DNA of 64,000 nt from DASZHJ01 sp035507155 (GCA_035507155.1 DATJOK010000126.1:1-64000), one strand, 5' to 3'. Positions 9,120 through 18,465 are shown, counted from the first letter of the stretch. Program-made: numbers and translations. Notes: generated by a model not told the origin, from the letters alone.

Positions 9120-10184
9120 AATCACCGCGACCAGTATCGCGAGGCCGGGGTCGATATCGATGCCGGCGATGCCCTCGTCGAGGCGCTGAAGCCGCTCGCA
9201 AAATCAACCGCCCGCGCCGGCAGCGACGCCGGCCTCGGCGGCTTCGGCGCGCTCTTCGACCTGAAGGCGGCGGGCTACCGGGACCCGCTGCTGGTCGCCA
9301 CCACCGACGGGGTCGGCACCAAGCTCAAGATCGCGATCGAGAGCGGCCGCCATGACACCGTTGGCATCGATCTCGTCGCCATGTGCGTCAACGACCTCGT
9401 GGTGCAGGGCGCCGAGCCGCTGTTCTTCCTCGACTACTTCGCCACCGGCAAGCTCGAGGTCGAGGCCGCGCGCACCATCCTCGCGGGCGTCGCCGAGGCC
9501 TGCCGCGCCACCGGCTGCGCCCTCATCGGCGGCGAGACCGCGGAGATGCCCGGCATGTACGCGAAAGGCGATTACGACCTCGCCGGCTTTGCGGTGGGCG
9601 CCGTGGAGCGCGATCGGGTCATCGACGGCCGCCAGGTCGAGGTCGGCGATCTCGTGCTGGGCCTTGCCGCGAGCGGTCTTCACTCCAACGGCTTCTCCCT
9701 GGTGCGCCACGTGGTGGAGCGGGCGCATCTCGCCTACGACGTCCCCGCTCCCTTCGCGCCGGGCAAGAGTCTCGGCGAGGCGCTGCTGGCGCCGACGCGG
9801 CTCTATGTCAAAAGCTGCCTCGCGGCGATCGCCGCGGGCGGCGTGCGCGCCCTCGCCCACATCACCGGCGGCGGATTGATCGAGAACATCCCGCGCGTCA
9901 TCCCCGATGCGCTGAGCGTCGAGATCGATGCCCGGAGCTGGACGCTGCCGCCAGTCTTTCGCTGGCTCGCGGAGACCGGCGGCATAGCGCGGAGCGAGCT
10001 CGCCCGCGTCTTCAATTGCGGCATCGGCATGGTGGCGGTGGTGGAGCGCGCCCGCGCCGATGCCATCGAGCAAGCGCTCACCGCCAATGGCGAGACCGTC
10101 CACCGCATCGGCCGCGTGGTGCCGCGCCCCAAGGACGGCGCCGGCACCATTCTCGTCAACACGGAGAGCGCGTGGCCCGGCTGA
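9120..10184 (+). CDS. purM: Phosphoribosylformylglycinamidine cyclo-ligase; start codon not canonical
   Basis: AIR synthetase, the fifth step of purine synthesis (FGAM + ATP to AIR). Seen: YREAGVDIDAGD at the N-terminus, TDGVGTKLKIA, the GGETAEMPGMY motif and HITGGGLIENIPRV. A strong ribosome-binding site (AAGGAG, about 9110-9115) sits where expected, but the in-frame codon at 9120 is AAT. There is no ATG, GTG or TTG between it and the conserved region. The nearest in-frame start upstream is TTG at 9018. One extra G after 9122 would create ATG CAC CGC in frame. The given 5' end is therefore a homology-based placement. purN overlaps its end by 13 bases. Confidence 0.85.
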   Translation, partial: NHRDQYREAGVDIDAGDALVEALKPLAKSTARAGSDAGLGGFGALFDLKAAGYRDPLLVATTDGVGTKLKIAIESGRHDTVGIDLVAMCVNDLVVQGAEPLFFLDYFATGKLEVEAARTILAGVAEACRATGCALIGGETAEMPGMYAKGDYDLAGFAVGAVERDRVIDGRQVEVGDLVLGLAASGLHSNGFSLVRHVVERAHLAYDVPAPFAPGKSLGEALLAPTRLYVKSCLAAIAAGGVRALAHITGGGLIENIPRVIPDALSVEIDARSWTLPPVFRWLAETGGIARSELARVFNCGIGMVAVVERARADAIEQALTANGETVHRIGRVVPRPKDGAGTILVNTESAWPG

Positions 10185-10825
10185 AGGTCGCGGTGCTGAT
10201 CTCCGGTCGCGGCTCCAACCTGCAGGCGCTGATCGACGCCTGCGCGCGCCCCGAATTTCCCGCCGAGATCCGCCTGGTGATCTCGAACGATCCCGCCGCC
10301 GCAGGCCTCGCACGGGCCTCCGAGGCCGGCATCGTGACGCGCGTCATCCCACACAAGGAGTTTCCCGACCGCGCCGCCTTCGACGGCGCCATCGATCAGG
10401 CGCTCGCCGAAGCCGGCATCGAGCTCGTCTGCCTCGCCGGCTTCATGCGCATCCTCGGCGAGGCCTTCGTCACCCGCTGGCGCGACCGGCTTATCAACAT
10501 CCACCCGTCGCTGCTGCCGGCATTCAAGGGGCTGCACAGCCACGAGCGTGTGCTGGCGGCGGGCGTGCGCTTCACCGGCTGCACCGTGCATTTCGTGCGG
10601 CCGGCCATGGATGACGGCCCGATCATCGTCCAGGCTGCGGTGCCGGTACTGCCTGGCGACGATGCCGAGACGCTCGCCGCCCGCGTGCTCGCGGCCGAGC
10701 ATCAGGCTTACCCGCTGGCGCTGCGCTGGATCGCCGAGGGCCGGGTCAGGGTGCGCGAGGATCGCGTCGAGGTGAGCGGCGCCGGGACGATGCTGCCGGC
10801 GGCTGTTCTCAATCCGCCGGGCTAG
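10172..10825 (+). CDS. purN: Phosphoribosylglycinamide formyltransferase
   Basis: A 217-residue GAR transformylase using 10-formyl-THF, the third step of purine synthesis. It begins with GTG (VARLKVAVLISGRGSNLQAL), carries the phosphate-binding loop SGRGSNLQ, and has the catalytic asparagine/histidine motif NIHPSLLPAFKG and the aspartate in RPAMDDGPI. The GTG lies 13 bases before the end of purM, preceded by a purine-rich GGAGAG, so the two are translationally coupled. Length is typical. Confidence 0.95.
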   Translation: MARLKVAVLISGRGSNLQALIDACARPEFPAEIRLVISNDPAAAGLARASEAGIVTRVIPHKEFPDRAAFDGAIDQALAEAGIELVCLAGFMRILGEAFVTRWRDRLINIHPSLLPAFKGLHSHERVLAAGVRFTGCTVHFVRPAMDDGPIIVQAAVPVLPGDDAETLAARVLAAEHQAYPLALRWIAEGRVRVREDRVEVSGAGTMLPAAVLNPPG

Positions 10826-10899
10826 CGAGCCCGCCCCTTGCCAATCGTGGCGCCCGGGGTGTAGGTGTCAAAAAATTGTGCTTCTAGGGGGATTCGGAC

Positions 10900-11022
10900 A
10901 TGGCCATCGATCAGGAACTCGAGCGCCACCGCGAGACGTGGATCGGCTTCACCCGGCTCCTGAAGTGGTCGATCGCCGGGATCATCCTCGTGCTGGTGAT
11001 CTTGCGGGTGGCGACGCTCTAG
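10900..11022 (+). CDS. aa3-type cytochrome c oxidase subunit IV (COX4_pro_2-like), 40 aa
   Basis: A 40-residue protein starting MAIDQELERHRETWIGF, then TRLLKW and one membrane helix (about residues 24-38). This matches the small bacterial aa3-type oxidase subunit IV family (DLxxHxxTYxGFxxLMKW...), which packs against subunits I and III in the inner membrane. A purine-rich AGGGGG lies about ten bases before the ATG. It stands alone, away from any cta genes, as is often the case in alphaproteobacteria. It ends 10 bases before the stop of the convergent ndk. Confidence 0.8.
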   Translation: MAIDQELERHRETWIGFTRLLKWSIAGIILVLVILRVATL

Positions 11023-11032
11023 CCTCAGAGGT

Positions 11033-11455
11033 TCAGGGGCAGATCTCGCTGCCGGCGAAGAAGAACGCGATCTCGATCTTCGCGTTCTCGGACGAATCCG
11101 ATCCGTGCACGGAATTGGCCTCGATCGATTCCGCGAAATCCTTGCGGATGGTGTCGGCGGCCGCCTTCTTGGGATCGGTCGCCCCCATGATCTCGCGGTT
11201 GAGCGCCACCGCGTTCTCGCCCTCGAGCACCTGCACCACCACCGGCCCGGAAATCATGAACTTCACGAGGTCGGCGAAGAACGGCCGCTCCCGGTGGACG
11301 GCGTAGAACTGCTCGGCCATCGCCTTGGAGAGCTGCAGGCGCTTCTGGGCGACGATCTTGAGACCGCGCTCCTCGAAGCGGGCATTGATCTTGCCGGTCA
11401 GGTTCCGCCGCGTCGCGTCGGGCTTGATGATCGACAAGGTACGCTCGATGGCCAT
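11033..11455 (-). CDS. ndk: Nucleoside diphosphate kinase
   Basis: A 140-residue enzyme balancing NDP/NTP pools by phosphate transfer from ATP. Seen: ERTLSIIKPDA at the N-terminus and the catalytic histidine H117 in SVHGSDSSENAKIEI, with the NxxH-G-SD signature intact. Length is normal. It follows holC on the same strand with about 85 bases between, so it may have its own promoter. Confidence 0.97.
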   Translation of the reverse strand: MAIERTLSIIKPDATRRNLTGKINARFEERGLKIVAQKRLQLSKAMAEQFYAVHRERPFFADLVKFMISGPVVVQVLEGENAVALNREIMGATDPKKAAADTIRKDFAESIEANSVHGSDSSENAKIEIAFFFAGSEICP

Positions 11456-11540
11456 GGGGCACTCCCTCGGAAAGCACGGGCTGTGAGGGCGCGGTTATAG
11501 CGGCCGCGACTCGGGCTGGCAATGCAGAGATGTCTGCGGC

Positions 11541-11990
11541 CTATTGCCCGCGCTTCTGCCAGCCGGTCGCCGTCTGCTCCCAATAGGTGAGGGCATGCCC
11601 CGCCGCCTTGGCCGCCGACCAGCGCCGGCGCGCCGCCTCCACCGCCTCGGAGTCCTTGCCGTCGAACATGTCGCAGCAGCGGGCGAAGCCGCCGATGGCG
11701 GCACTCTCGGCGCCATCCACCAGCACCAGCATGGTGGCGTCGTTGGGGTTCTCGTCGGCAGCGGTGAGGAAGATCGGCTGGCGCGACGCATTGGCGTCGC
11801 GCTGGCTGCCATGCGGCAGGAAGCTCGCCTCGTTGTAGGTCCAGAGCAGGCCGTCGAGATAGGCGACGCGCTCGGGCGAGCCCGCCATCACCACGATGCG
11901 GTGGCCGCCGGCATGGGCGCGCTCCAGCAGCTGCGGCAGCGCCCGCTCCAGCGGCGTTGCCAGCAGGTGATAGAAACCGATCTCGGTCAT
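11541..11990 (-). CDS. holC: DNA polymerase III subunit chi
   Basis: A 149-residue HolC homologue: IGFYHLLATPLERALPQLLE at the N-terminus, a central RIVVMAGSPERVAYLDGLLWTY-type fold, and FLPHGSQRDA followed by QPIFLT, the typical alphaproteobacterial chi pattern. Chi links the clamp loader to SSB. It starts 15 bases after the pepA stop, the usual pepA-holC pairing, which adds confidence. Confidence 0.9.
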   Translation of the reverse strand: MTEIGFYHLLATPLERALPQLLERAHAGGHRIVVMAGSPERVAYLDGLLWTYNEASFLPHGSQRDANASRQPIFLTAADENPNDATMLVLVDGAESAAIGGFARCCDMFDGKDSEAVEAARRRWSAAKAAGHALTYWEQTATGWQKRGQ

Positions 11991-12005
11991 CGAGCCGCCT
12001 TCGGC

Positions 12006-13505
12006 TCAGCGGCCCTCGTAATGCTTCTCCACCAGTTCGTTCAGCAGCCGGACACCGAAGGCGGTGGCGCCCTTCGGCACGATCGGCGTGTCCTTCTTCG
12101 ACCAGGCAGTGCCGGCGATGTCGAGATGCGCCCAGGGCACGTTGTTGACGAAGCGCTGCAGGAACTGCGCCGCGGTGATGCTGCCGGCGTCGCGGCCGCC
12201 GCCGATGTTCTTCATGTCGGCGGCGTCGCTGTCGATCTGCCGGTCATAGGCGTCGGCGAGCGGCAGGCGCCAGAGCAGCTCCTCCACCGCCTTGCCGGCG
12301 GCGGTCAGACGCTCGGCGAGCTGGTCGTTGTTGCCGAAGAGGCCGGCGTGCTCATGGCCGAGCGCGACGATGATGGCGCCGGTGAGCGTCGCCAGATTGA
12401 CCATGAACTGCGGCTTGAAACGGTCCTGGCAATACCAGAGCGCGTCCGCCAGGACGAGGCGCCCTTCGGCGTCGGTATTCAGCACCTCGACGGTCTGGCC
12501 CGACATGGTCTTCACGATGTCGCCCGGACGCTGGGCATTGCCGTCGGGCATGTTCTCGACCAGGCCCACGATGCCGACCGCGTTCACCTTGGCCTTGCGG
12601 CCGGCGAGCGCCTTCATCAGGCCGATCACCACGCCGGCGCCGGCCATGTCCCACTTCATGTCCTCCATGCCCTGGGCAGGCTTGATGGAGATGCCGCCGG
12701 TATCGAAGGTGACGCCCTTGCCGATGAAGGCGACCGGCGCCTTGTCGCGGGCGCGGGCGCCGCGGTACTGCATGACGACGAGACGCGGCGGCTTGGAGCT
12801 CCCCTGCCCGACGCCGAGCAACGCGCCCATGCCGAGCTTCTTCATCTCCTTCTCGTCGAGGATCTCGACCTTGACCCCGACCTTCTCCAGCGTCTTCGCC
12901 TGCTGCGCCAGCGTCTCCGGATAGATGATGTTGCCGGGCTCGGAGACGAGATCGCGGGTGAAGAAGATGCCCTCGCCGATCTGCTCCAGCGGCGCGTAGG
13001 CGCGCTTGGCGCTGGTGGCGGAGCCCGTCAGCACGGTGAGCTCGGCGAGGCTCGGCTTCTGCTCCGGCTTTTGGCGGGTGCGATACTTGTCGAAGCGATA
13101 GGAACGCAGCATGGCGCCGTGCGCGAGGTTGGCGGCCGCCGCGCCGCCGTCGAGGCGGACGCCGGCGATCTTGTCCACCGCGACCGCCGCGGCGGTCGCG
13201 CCGAGCGCGTTGAGGACCGGCACGATCGCGCCGCCCAGCCGCTTCATCTGCTGCGCATTGAGCGCGGCCGGCTTGCCGAGGCCAAGCAGCAGGATGCGCT
13301 CGTAGAACAGGCCGCGCGGCGCCGGCACCGGCAGGATCTCCTCCTTCTTGCCGGTGAAGCGGCTGGCCGCCATCGCCTGGCCGATGGCGCCGTTGCTCTC
13401 GCGGTCGAGGGCTGCGGCCGTCGGCGTCAGCTTCTTGCCCTCCAGCACGCCCACCACGAGCGTGCCGGATTTCGGCAGCCGCAGATCCGCAAACGCGACC
13501 TTCAT
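12006..13505 (-). CDS. pepA: Leucyl aminopeptidase (M17 family)
   Basis: A 499-residue cytosol aminopeptidase. It has an N-terminal macro-like domain (to about 170) and a C-terminal di-metal catalytic domain. The latter carries GKGVTFDTGGISIKPA (lysine and aspartate ligands) and the M17 signature NTDAEGRLVLADAL (aspartate, glutamate and arginine). It releases N-terminal residues from peptides; in enterobacteria PepA is also a DNA-binding accessory protein, which cannot be judged here. The ATG at 13505 begins MKVAFADLRLPKSG; upstream open frame is rejected. It is followed by holC. Confidence 0.96.
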   Translation of the reverse strand: MKVAFADLRLPKSGTLVVGVLEGKKLTPTAAALDRESNGAIGQAMAASRFTGKKEEILPVPAPRGLFYERILLLGLGKPAALNAQQMKRLGGAIVPVLNALGATAAAVAVDKIAGVRLDGGAAAANLAHGAMLRSYRFDKYRTRQKPEQKPSLAELTVLTGSATSAKRAYAPLEQIGEGIFFTRDLVSEPGNIIYPETLAQQAKTLEKVGVKVEILDEKEMKKLGMGALLGVGQGSSKPPRLVVMQYRGARARDKAPVAFIGKGVTFDTGGISIKPAQGMEDMKWDMAGAGVVIGLMKALAGRKAKVNAVGIVGLVENMPDGNAQRPGDIVKTMSGQTVEVLNTDAEGRLVLADALWYCQDRFKPQFMVNLATLTGAIIVALGHEHAGLFGNNDQLAERLTAAGKAVEELLWRLPLADAYDRQIDSDAADMKNIGGGRDAGSITAAQFLQRFVNNVPWAHLDIAGTAWSKKDTPIVPKGATAFGVRLLNELVEKHYEGR

Positions 13506-13602
13506 GACGGATTCTCCCTGTTCACTGGCGCGGCATCGTAATGATTCGGTAAGAGATTGGCGAGAGCCGGCTGCGGGTCGGCCGGCGACATTTCCCGGCA
13601 GA

Positions 13603-14763
13603 TCAGCCGCGGGCGCGCCGGCGCCAGGTGGTGAGGCCGCTGATGGCGTAATTCCAGACCGCGCCGACCAGCGCGCCGGCGAAGCTCGCGAGCCACCAGG
13701 GCACGCTGAGCTGCTCGAACAGCAGCGTCGCGGCACCCCAATTGGCGACCGCGCCCACCGAGCAGACGATGCAGAACGACACCAGGCCTTTGAGGAAGCC
13801 CCAGCCCTTGAGGCGGAGGTCGCGATACGTCAGGAAGTTGTTGAGCACATAGTTGCCGACCATCGCCACGACGATGGCGACTGCCTGCGCCGGCCCGAAC
13901 TGCAGACCGAGCACGGTGCGCATCAGCTCCAGCACGCCGATCTGGACAACGACGCCGAGGCCGCCGACCAGAGCGAAGGAGAGGAAACGGACCGGGATGT
14001 AGCGGCCGACCATCTTGTCGCCGATCAGCATCACGTATTCCCAGACCGCGAGGCTGTCGAGCTTGCTCTCGCCGTGCTGGCGGCTGCGGAACTCGTAGGG
14101 CAGCTCCCGGAAGCGCAGCGGCCTGGGCGCCGAGGCGAAGAGATCCATCAGGATCTTGAAGCCGATGCCGGAGAGATTGCGCACCGCGCCGTCGAACGCC
14201 TCGCGGCGGACCATGAAGAAGCCGCTCATGGAATCCGCGACATCGGCCTTGAGGATGTAGCGGCTCAAGCGGGTCGCCAGGCCGCTGATGCGTACCCGGG
14301 TACTGCTCCACTCGCCGAAGCCACCGCCGGCGACGTAGCGGCTGCCGACGGCGATGTCGAGGGGCTCGCTCTTGAGGGCCTGCAGCATCTCGGGCAGCAG
14401 CTTCTCGTCATGCTGCAGGTCGGCATCCATCACCGCGATATAAGGAGCGCCGCTCGCCAGCGCCCCCTCGATGCAGGCGGTCGACAGGCCGCGCCGGCCG
14501 ATCCGGTGGATGCAGCGCACACGGGGATCGCGCGCGGCCTCCGCGCGGATGACCTCGCGGGTGCCGTCGGTCGAATCATCGTCGACGAAGATCACTTCCC
14601 AGGCGATCCCGGACAAAGCCGAGCGCAGCAGCTGGAGGAGCGGCTCGATGTTTTCGCTCTCGTTCAGCGTCGGGATCACCACCGCGAGCTCCGGAACGCC
14701 GGGCGCGAGGCCGCCCGCCGCCATCGGCGGCGCGGGCCAGGTCTCGGTCCTCAGCTGATCCAT
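13603..14763 (-). CDS. Dolichyl-phosphate-mannose-synthase-like glycosyltransferase fused to GtrA domain
   Basis: A 386-residue two-domain membrane protein. Residues about 28-250 are a GT2 catalytic domain: VVIPTLNESENIEPLL, the DDDSTDGT loop, and MDADLQHDEKLLPEML containing the DxD metal site. Residues about 262-386 are a GtrA-like domain with four helices (RFLSFALVGGLGVVVQIGVL onward). Proteins of this type make polyprenyl-phosphate-linked hexoses and may flip them. The start is uncertain: ATG 14763, with GTG 14775 and ATG 14829 as alternatives. Two polytopic membrane genes lie directly upstream on the same strand and could use its product. Confidence 0.88.
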   Translation of the reverse strand: MDQLRTETWPAPPMAAGGLAPGVPELAVVIPTLNESENIEPLLQLLRSALSGIAWEVIFVDDDSTDGTREVIRAEAARDPRVRCIHRIGRRGLSTACIEGALASGAPYIAVMDADLQHDEKLLPEMLQALKSEPLDIAVGSRYVAGGGFGEWSSTRVRISGLATRLSRYILKADVADSMSGFFMVRREAFDGAVRNLSGIGFKILMDLFASAPRPLRFRELPYEFRSRQHGESKLDSLAVWEYVMLIGDKMVGRYIPVRFLSFALVGGLGVVVQIGVLELMRTVLGLQFGPAQAVAIVVAMVGNYVLNNFLTYRDLRLKGWGFLKGLVSFCIVCSVGAVANWGAATLLFEQLSVPWWLASFAGALVGAVWNYAISGLTTWRRRARG

Positions 14764-14944
14764 CGGCTCCGTCACGCCCGCTCGGCCCCCTGCAAGGGAA
14801 TTCCCCTCCGTGGGTCTTCCCTGGCGCATCTGCCGCCCGAGTGGATACCGGTTCGGCGTCGAAAATGCGACAAAACAAATAGGTCCCACACAGTGATCCG
14901 CTTCACTGCATGCCTGCTGTAGCCCGCCGGTCGTTACTACATCG

Positions 14945-16813
14945 TCAACGGCAGAGCGGCTTCGCCGAAAGCATCGGCGTCCAGCGCGCGCTGCTCCATT
15001 GCGGATAGCGCCACGCCTGCAGGACGCGCCACTGCTCGTCCCGGCGCTCCAGCAGCACCGGCTGGCGGGGCGGCAGCCCCTCGGCTCCTTCGGGCGTGCA
15101 GGTGATGAGCACCTTGGTAACCCCATCCGAGGCGAGATCGGCCAGCGTCGTGTCGTCGAAGCTGTCGAGGACGGTGATATCGAGCCGAGGCCAGCGCGGC
15201 GCCTCGTAGCGCAGCACGCTCTCCAGCATGGTGGCGACGCTGCCGTTGTCACCCGGCAGCACCAGGGCGAGCCGATCGCCGGAGCGCAGCAGCTCCGCGG
15301 TGTCGGTGGCGAGCGCGCGCACCAGCGGCTGCGGATTCACGAGATCGAAGCGCAGGCGCTTGATGAAGGGGATCGGTCCCAGCATCGCCAGCAGCACGGC
15401 GGCGGCGGCGGCGAGCCGGCGCCGCGACGGGCCGGGCATGCGGCCGTGCTCGCTGATCATCGCCCGCGCCGCGGTCGCGAGCGCGATCACCAGCAGCAGC
15501 GAGAGGTGGGTGCTGTAGCGGAAATAGGAGTGCGCGTTGGCGCTCATCTCCGGCGAGAAGTGCGCGACATAGGTGAAGATCAGGAAGCCGTTGTAGCCGA
15601 CGAGCACGATGAGCAGGAGTGCCAGCAGCCGCGCCGGCAGGTCGAGGCCGCGCGCGATCAGACGCACCACCAGCAGCACCGCGGCAAGCTCGAGGAAGGC
15701 GAAGAACACGCCCTTCTCCAGGATCGTTTCGCCCATGCTGTGGAGCGCCTGCGGCAGCAGTTCCCATTGCCACTCGCCGAAAGGCTTGAGCTTGAGCTCG
15801 CCTCCCTGGGCGAAACTCGTCAGCACGAACCACCGCCAGACCAGATAGAGCGCCGCCGCCGGCAGGAAGGCCGGAACATGGAGGGCCAGGGACCGGAGCC
15901 TGGTGCCGCGCGGCCCCGCGAGAGCCAGGATGCCGATGCCGAGCGCCAGCGCGGCGACGAAGGAGACCGATTCCTGCTTGATGTTGACGAGCGCCGCCAG
16001 CACCAGGGCGAGCGCGGCGAGATCGCGCCAGGGCCGCTCGCCCGCAGCGACGCCGCCGAGGCTCCGCGCCGCGAGCCAGCCGGCAGCACCGAGACAGACG
16101 GCGACCGAGGCCTCGCCATAGGGCGCGAAGTAGATGCGCGGCACGAAGCCGGGATTGAGCACGGTCGCCAGCAGCAGCCCGAAAGCGGTGGCCCCCCAGC
16201 TCGGCGCCAGACTGTCCTCGCGGCCGAGAAACTGCACGACGCGCGCCAGCAGCAGGCCGTAGAGCAGATGCAGCAGCACGTTGATGTGCGCCATCGCCGA
16301 GGCCGGCAGCTCCGGCAGCGCGAGCCCCGCCACATAGGCCCAGAACTGCAGATTGTAAGGCGCGCCCGGCAGGAAGGAGTGGCTCGGCGGGCCGCCATCG
16401 GTCGGCAGCATGCCGTAATCGTGCAGATAGGCCGCGTTCGGCAGCAGGTTGAGATAGGTGTCCGGCTGCGAGGGACGCGCGGTCAGCATGATGAGCCAGA
16501 GCGGCACGCTCAGCACCATCATCCGCGAAAGTGCGATCCAGTCGCCGCGCCGCGGCCTGAGACGCGGCGTTGCCAGTGTCAGCAGCGCCACCGCCTCGAT
16601 CGCCGGCAGCGGCCACCACAGCGGGCCCTGACGCAGCACGCCCCAGAAGGTGAGCACGAGGCAGAGCCCGCCCCAGCCCGCCAGCGTCTGCAGCTCCGGC
16701 GTGCCGCGGCCGAGCAGCAGCGCCCGTCCCCAGAGGAACAGCAGCAGCCCGGCGCCCCACACGGCAGCGAGGTTGGCCAGGTCGATCGGCGTAGGAATGA
16801 GGAATGGGATCAA
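14945..16813 (-). CDS. Polytopic membrane protein, GT-C-like, function unknown
   Basis: 622 residues with about a dozen hydrophobic segments and a soluble C-terminal tail (about 495-622). The first large extracytoplasmic loop (about 114-160) is rich in acidic and aromatic residues (LNLLPNAAYLHDYGMLPTDG), as in GT-C-fold glycosyltransferases that use lipid-linked sugars. I recognise no named family. The predicted start is TTG at 16813, giving IPFLIPTPIDLANL; no good ribosome-binding site is visible, so the start may differ. It lies between another polytopic protein and the GT2/GtrA gene, which suggests a role in surface-glycan or lipid modification. That is inference from context. Confidence 0.65.
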   Translation of the reverse strand: MIPFLIPTPIDLANLAAVWGAGLLLFLWGRALLLGRGTPELQTLAGWGGLCLVLTFWGVLRQGPLWWPLPAIEAVALLTLATPRLRPRRGDWIALSRMMVLSVPLWLIMLTARPSQPDTYLNLLPNAAYLHDYGMLPTDGGPPSHSFLPGAPYNLQFWAYVAGLALPELPASAMAHINVLLHLLYGLLLARVVQFLGREDSLAPSWGATAFGLLLATVLNPGFVPRIYFAPYGEASVAVCLGAAGWLAARSLGGVAAGERPWRDLAALALVLAALVNIKQESVSFVAALALGIGILALAGPRGTRLRSLALHVPAFLPAAALYLVWRWFVLTSFAQGGELKLKPFGEWQWELLPQALHSMGETILEKGVFFAFLELAAVLLVVRLIARGLDLPARLLALLLIVLVGYNGFLIFTYVAHFSPEMSANAHSYFRYSTHLSLLLVIALATAARAMISEHGRMPGPSRRRLAAAAAVLLAMLGPIPFIKRLRFDLVNPQPLVRALATDTAELLRSGDRLALVLPGDNGSVATMLESVLRYEAPRWPRLDITVLDSFDDTTLADLASDGVTKVLITCTPEGAEGLPPRQPVLLERRDEQWRVLQAWRYPQWSSARWTPMLSAKPLCR

Positions 16814-16932
16814 GGGTTGGACCGCGCGAGCGCGATGCCTCGACCATTCGGGCGCAGGCCCTGGTCCCGACGAGTTCCGCTCTCCTCGAAGGCTCTAGCC
16901 GGCCCCCTTTGCGCCGTCAAGCGCGCTCCGGG

Positions 16933-18465
16933 TCAACGCCCGATCCGATAGAGCGCGAAACTCGGCTCGACGGCCACCGGCGTCAGCCCGGGCACCGGCG
17001 GCAGCGCGAAAGGACGGCGATCGAGCACCACCAGCGCGTCGTAATCCCGAAGCGCCCGCGGCACCTCCGGCGCGGCGCCGCCCTCGACCATCAGCGCGCG
17101 CCAGAGCGCGCTCGGCTCCGCCTCCGCCGCCAGCCGCTGCGCCTCCGGGGTCAGCCTCACCGGCTGCTGGCCGCGATAGGCGAAGAGCGTCGGCACGAAA
17201 GCCTGCCGCTCGATCACTGCCATGGTGGGAAGATGCGTCGTCGGCGCCGGATCGGACGCGATGGCGCCGGCGGGATACGCCACCGCGAGCCGCCCGCCCT
17301 CGGGCACCTGCGCCAGGATTGCGAGCTCGCGGGCGTAGCCGGGCTGGGCCTGCTGCCACTGGGCGGTCACCAGCCCCATGCGGAACAGGAAGAGCGCGAT
17401 CCCGGCGGTGCCGATCGCGATCACCGTCCGCCGCCGGAGCGCCGGCGCCGTCGTCGCCGAAGCGAGCAGGACCGCGATTGCCAGGGGCATCCGGTGATCG
17501 ACCGCCGAGGCGGTCATGAGCTGCGTCGGCGCCAGCACGAAGGCCAGGGCGAGCAGCAGCAGCGGCAGGCGGAGCGCCGGCACCAGCACCAGGTGGCGCC
17601 GCGCATAGGCATAGATCGCGAGCAGCGCCAGGAGCACGAAGCAGGCGACGTCGATGCCGCGATGGTAGTTGTCGAAGACGCTGAAGGTGAGGTCGAGCTT
17701 GCGCACGAAGCGCCCGTAATGGATGCCGGAGACACCGCCACCCTCGCCGCCGGCGAGCAGGATCAGCAGGCCGGGCAGGAAGGGGAGAGCGGCGAGGGCC
17801 AATCGCGTCAGCACGCGACGCGCCGACCCTCCCGCAGCGCCGCGCGCGCCGCCGAGCTCGCAACCCGCGACCAGGATGCCGTAGATGGCCCAGGCCATCA
17901 GATGGCAGAAGAAGAGCGCGATGGCGAAGCCGGTGGAGACCACAAGGCGAAGCGTCAGGCTCCGCCGCTCGAGGCCGATCCAGGCGGCGAGGGCCAGGAG
18001 GGCGAGTCCCACGCCCAGCAGGTAGTTGAGGAAGCCCCAGAGCAGGACTCGGCTGTAGAGAAAGAGGAAGGCGAAGAGCGGCCAGACCGACCAGCGACCG
18101 GTCGCCGCTCGATGCAGCAGTGCGCTGCCGCCGGCGAGGAGCCCAAGGGCGATCAGGATGACCGCGCGCCCCGCCCAGCCGAGCGGCATCAGCCTGGCGA
18201 GCGGCGGCACCAGCAGATCCATGCCGAGATTCGGCAATGCCGCCCAGCGCAGCTCGTAGTAGCGGCTGAGCGCCGCCTGCTCCGGCAGGTGGATCAGCAG
18301 GTACATGCGCGCGAGATGATTCGGATAGTCGAAGAGCGGCGGCAGCGGCGCCAGCAGCACTGGCAGCGCCGCCACCGCGAGGAGAGCGGCGAAGATCGCC
18401 CAGAACGGCGCGGCGCGGAGCCCATGCTGGGCGGCGGTCGTGGCGGCGGCGTTCCCGGCAGTCAT
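16933..18465 (-). CDS. Polytopic membrane protein, GT-C-like, function unknown
   Basis: 510 residues with 10-12 hydrophobic segments. After the first helix comes a loop with PPLFDYPNHLARMYLLIHL, an acidic-aromatic arrangement placed where GT-C enzymes keep their catalytic aspartate. The C-terminal 130 residues are soluble. The ATG at 18465 (MTAGNAAATTA) is preferred because the longer frame runs into the divergent lptF start. It is first of a three-gene set (this gene, the TTG-started membrane gene, the GT2/GtrA gene). No family assigned. Confidence 0.68.
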   Translation of the reverse strand: MTAGNAAATTAAQHGLRAAPFWAIFAALLAVAALPVLLAPLPPLFDYPNHLARMYLLIHLPEQAALSRYYELRWAALPNLGMDLLVPPLARLMPLGWAGRAVILIALGLLAGGSALLHRAATGRWSVWPLFAFLFLYSRVLLWGFLNYLLGVGLALLALAAWIGLERRSLTLRLVVSTGFAIALFFCHLMAWAIYGILVAGCELGGARGAAGGSARRVLTRLALAALPFLPGLLILLAGGEGGGVSGIHYGRFVRKLDLTFSVFDNYHRGIDVACFVLLALLAIYAYARRHLVLVPALRLPLLLLALAFVLAPTQLMTASAVDHRMPLAIAVLLASATTAPALRRRTVIAIGTAGIALFLFRMGLVTAQWQQAQPGYARELAILAQVPEGGRLAVAYPAGAIASDPAPTTHLPTMAVIERQAFVPTLFAYRGQQPVRLTPEAQRLAAEAEPSALWRALMVEGGAAPEVPRALRDYDALVVLDRRPFALPPVPGLTPVAVEPSFALYRIGR

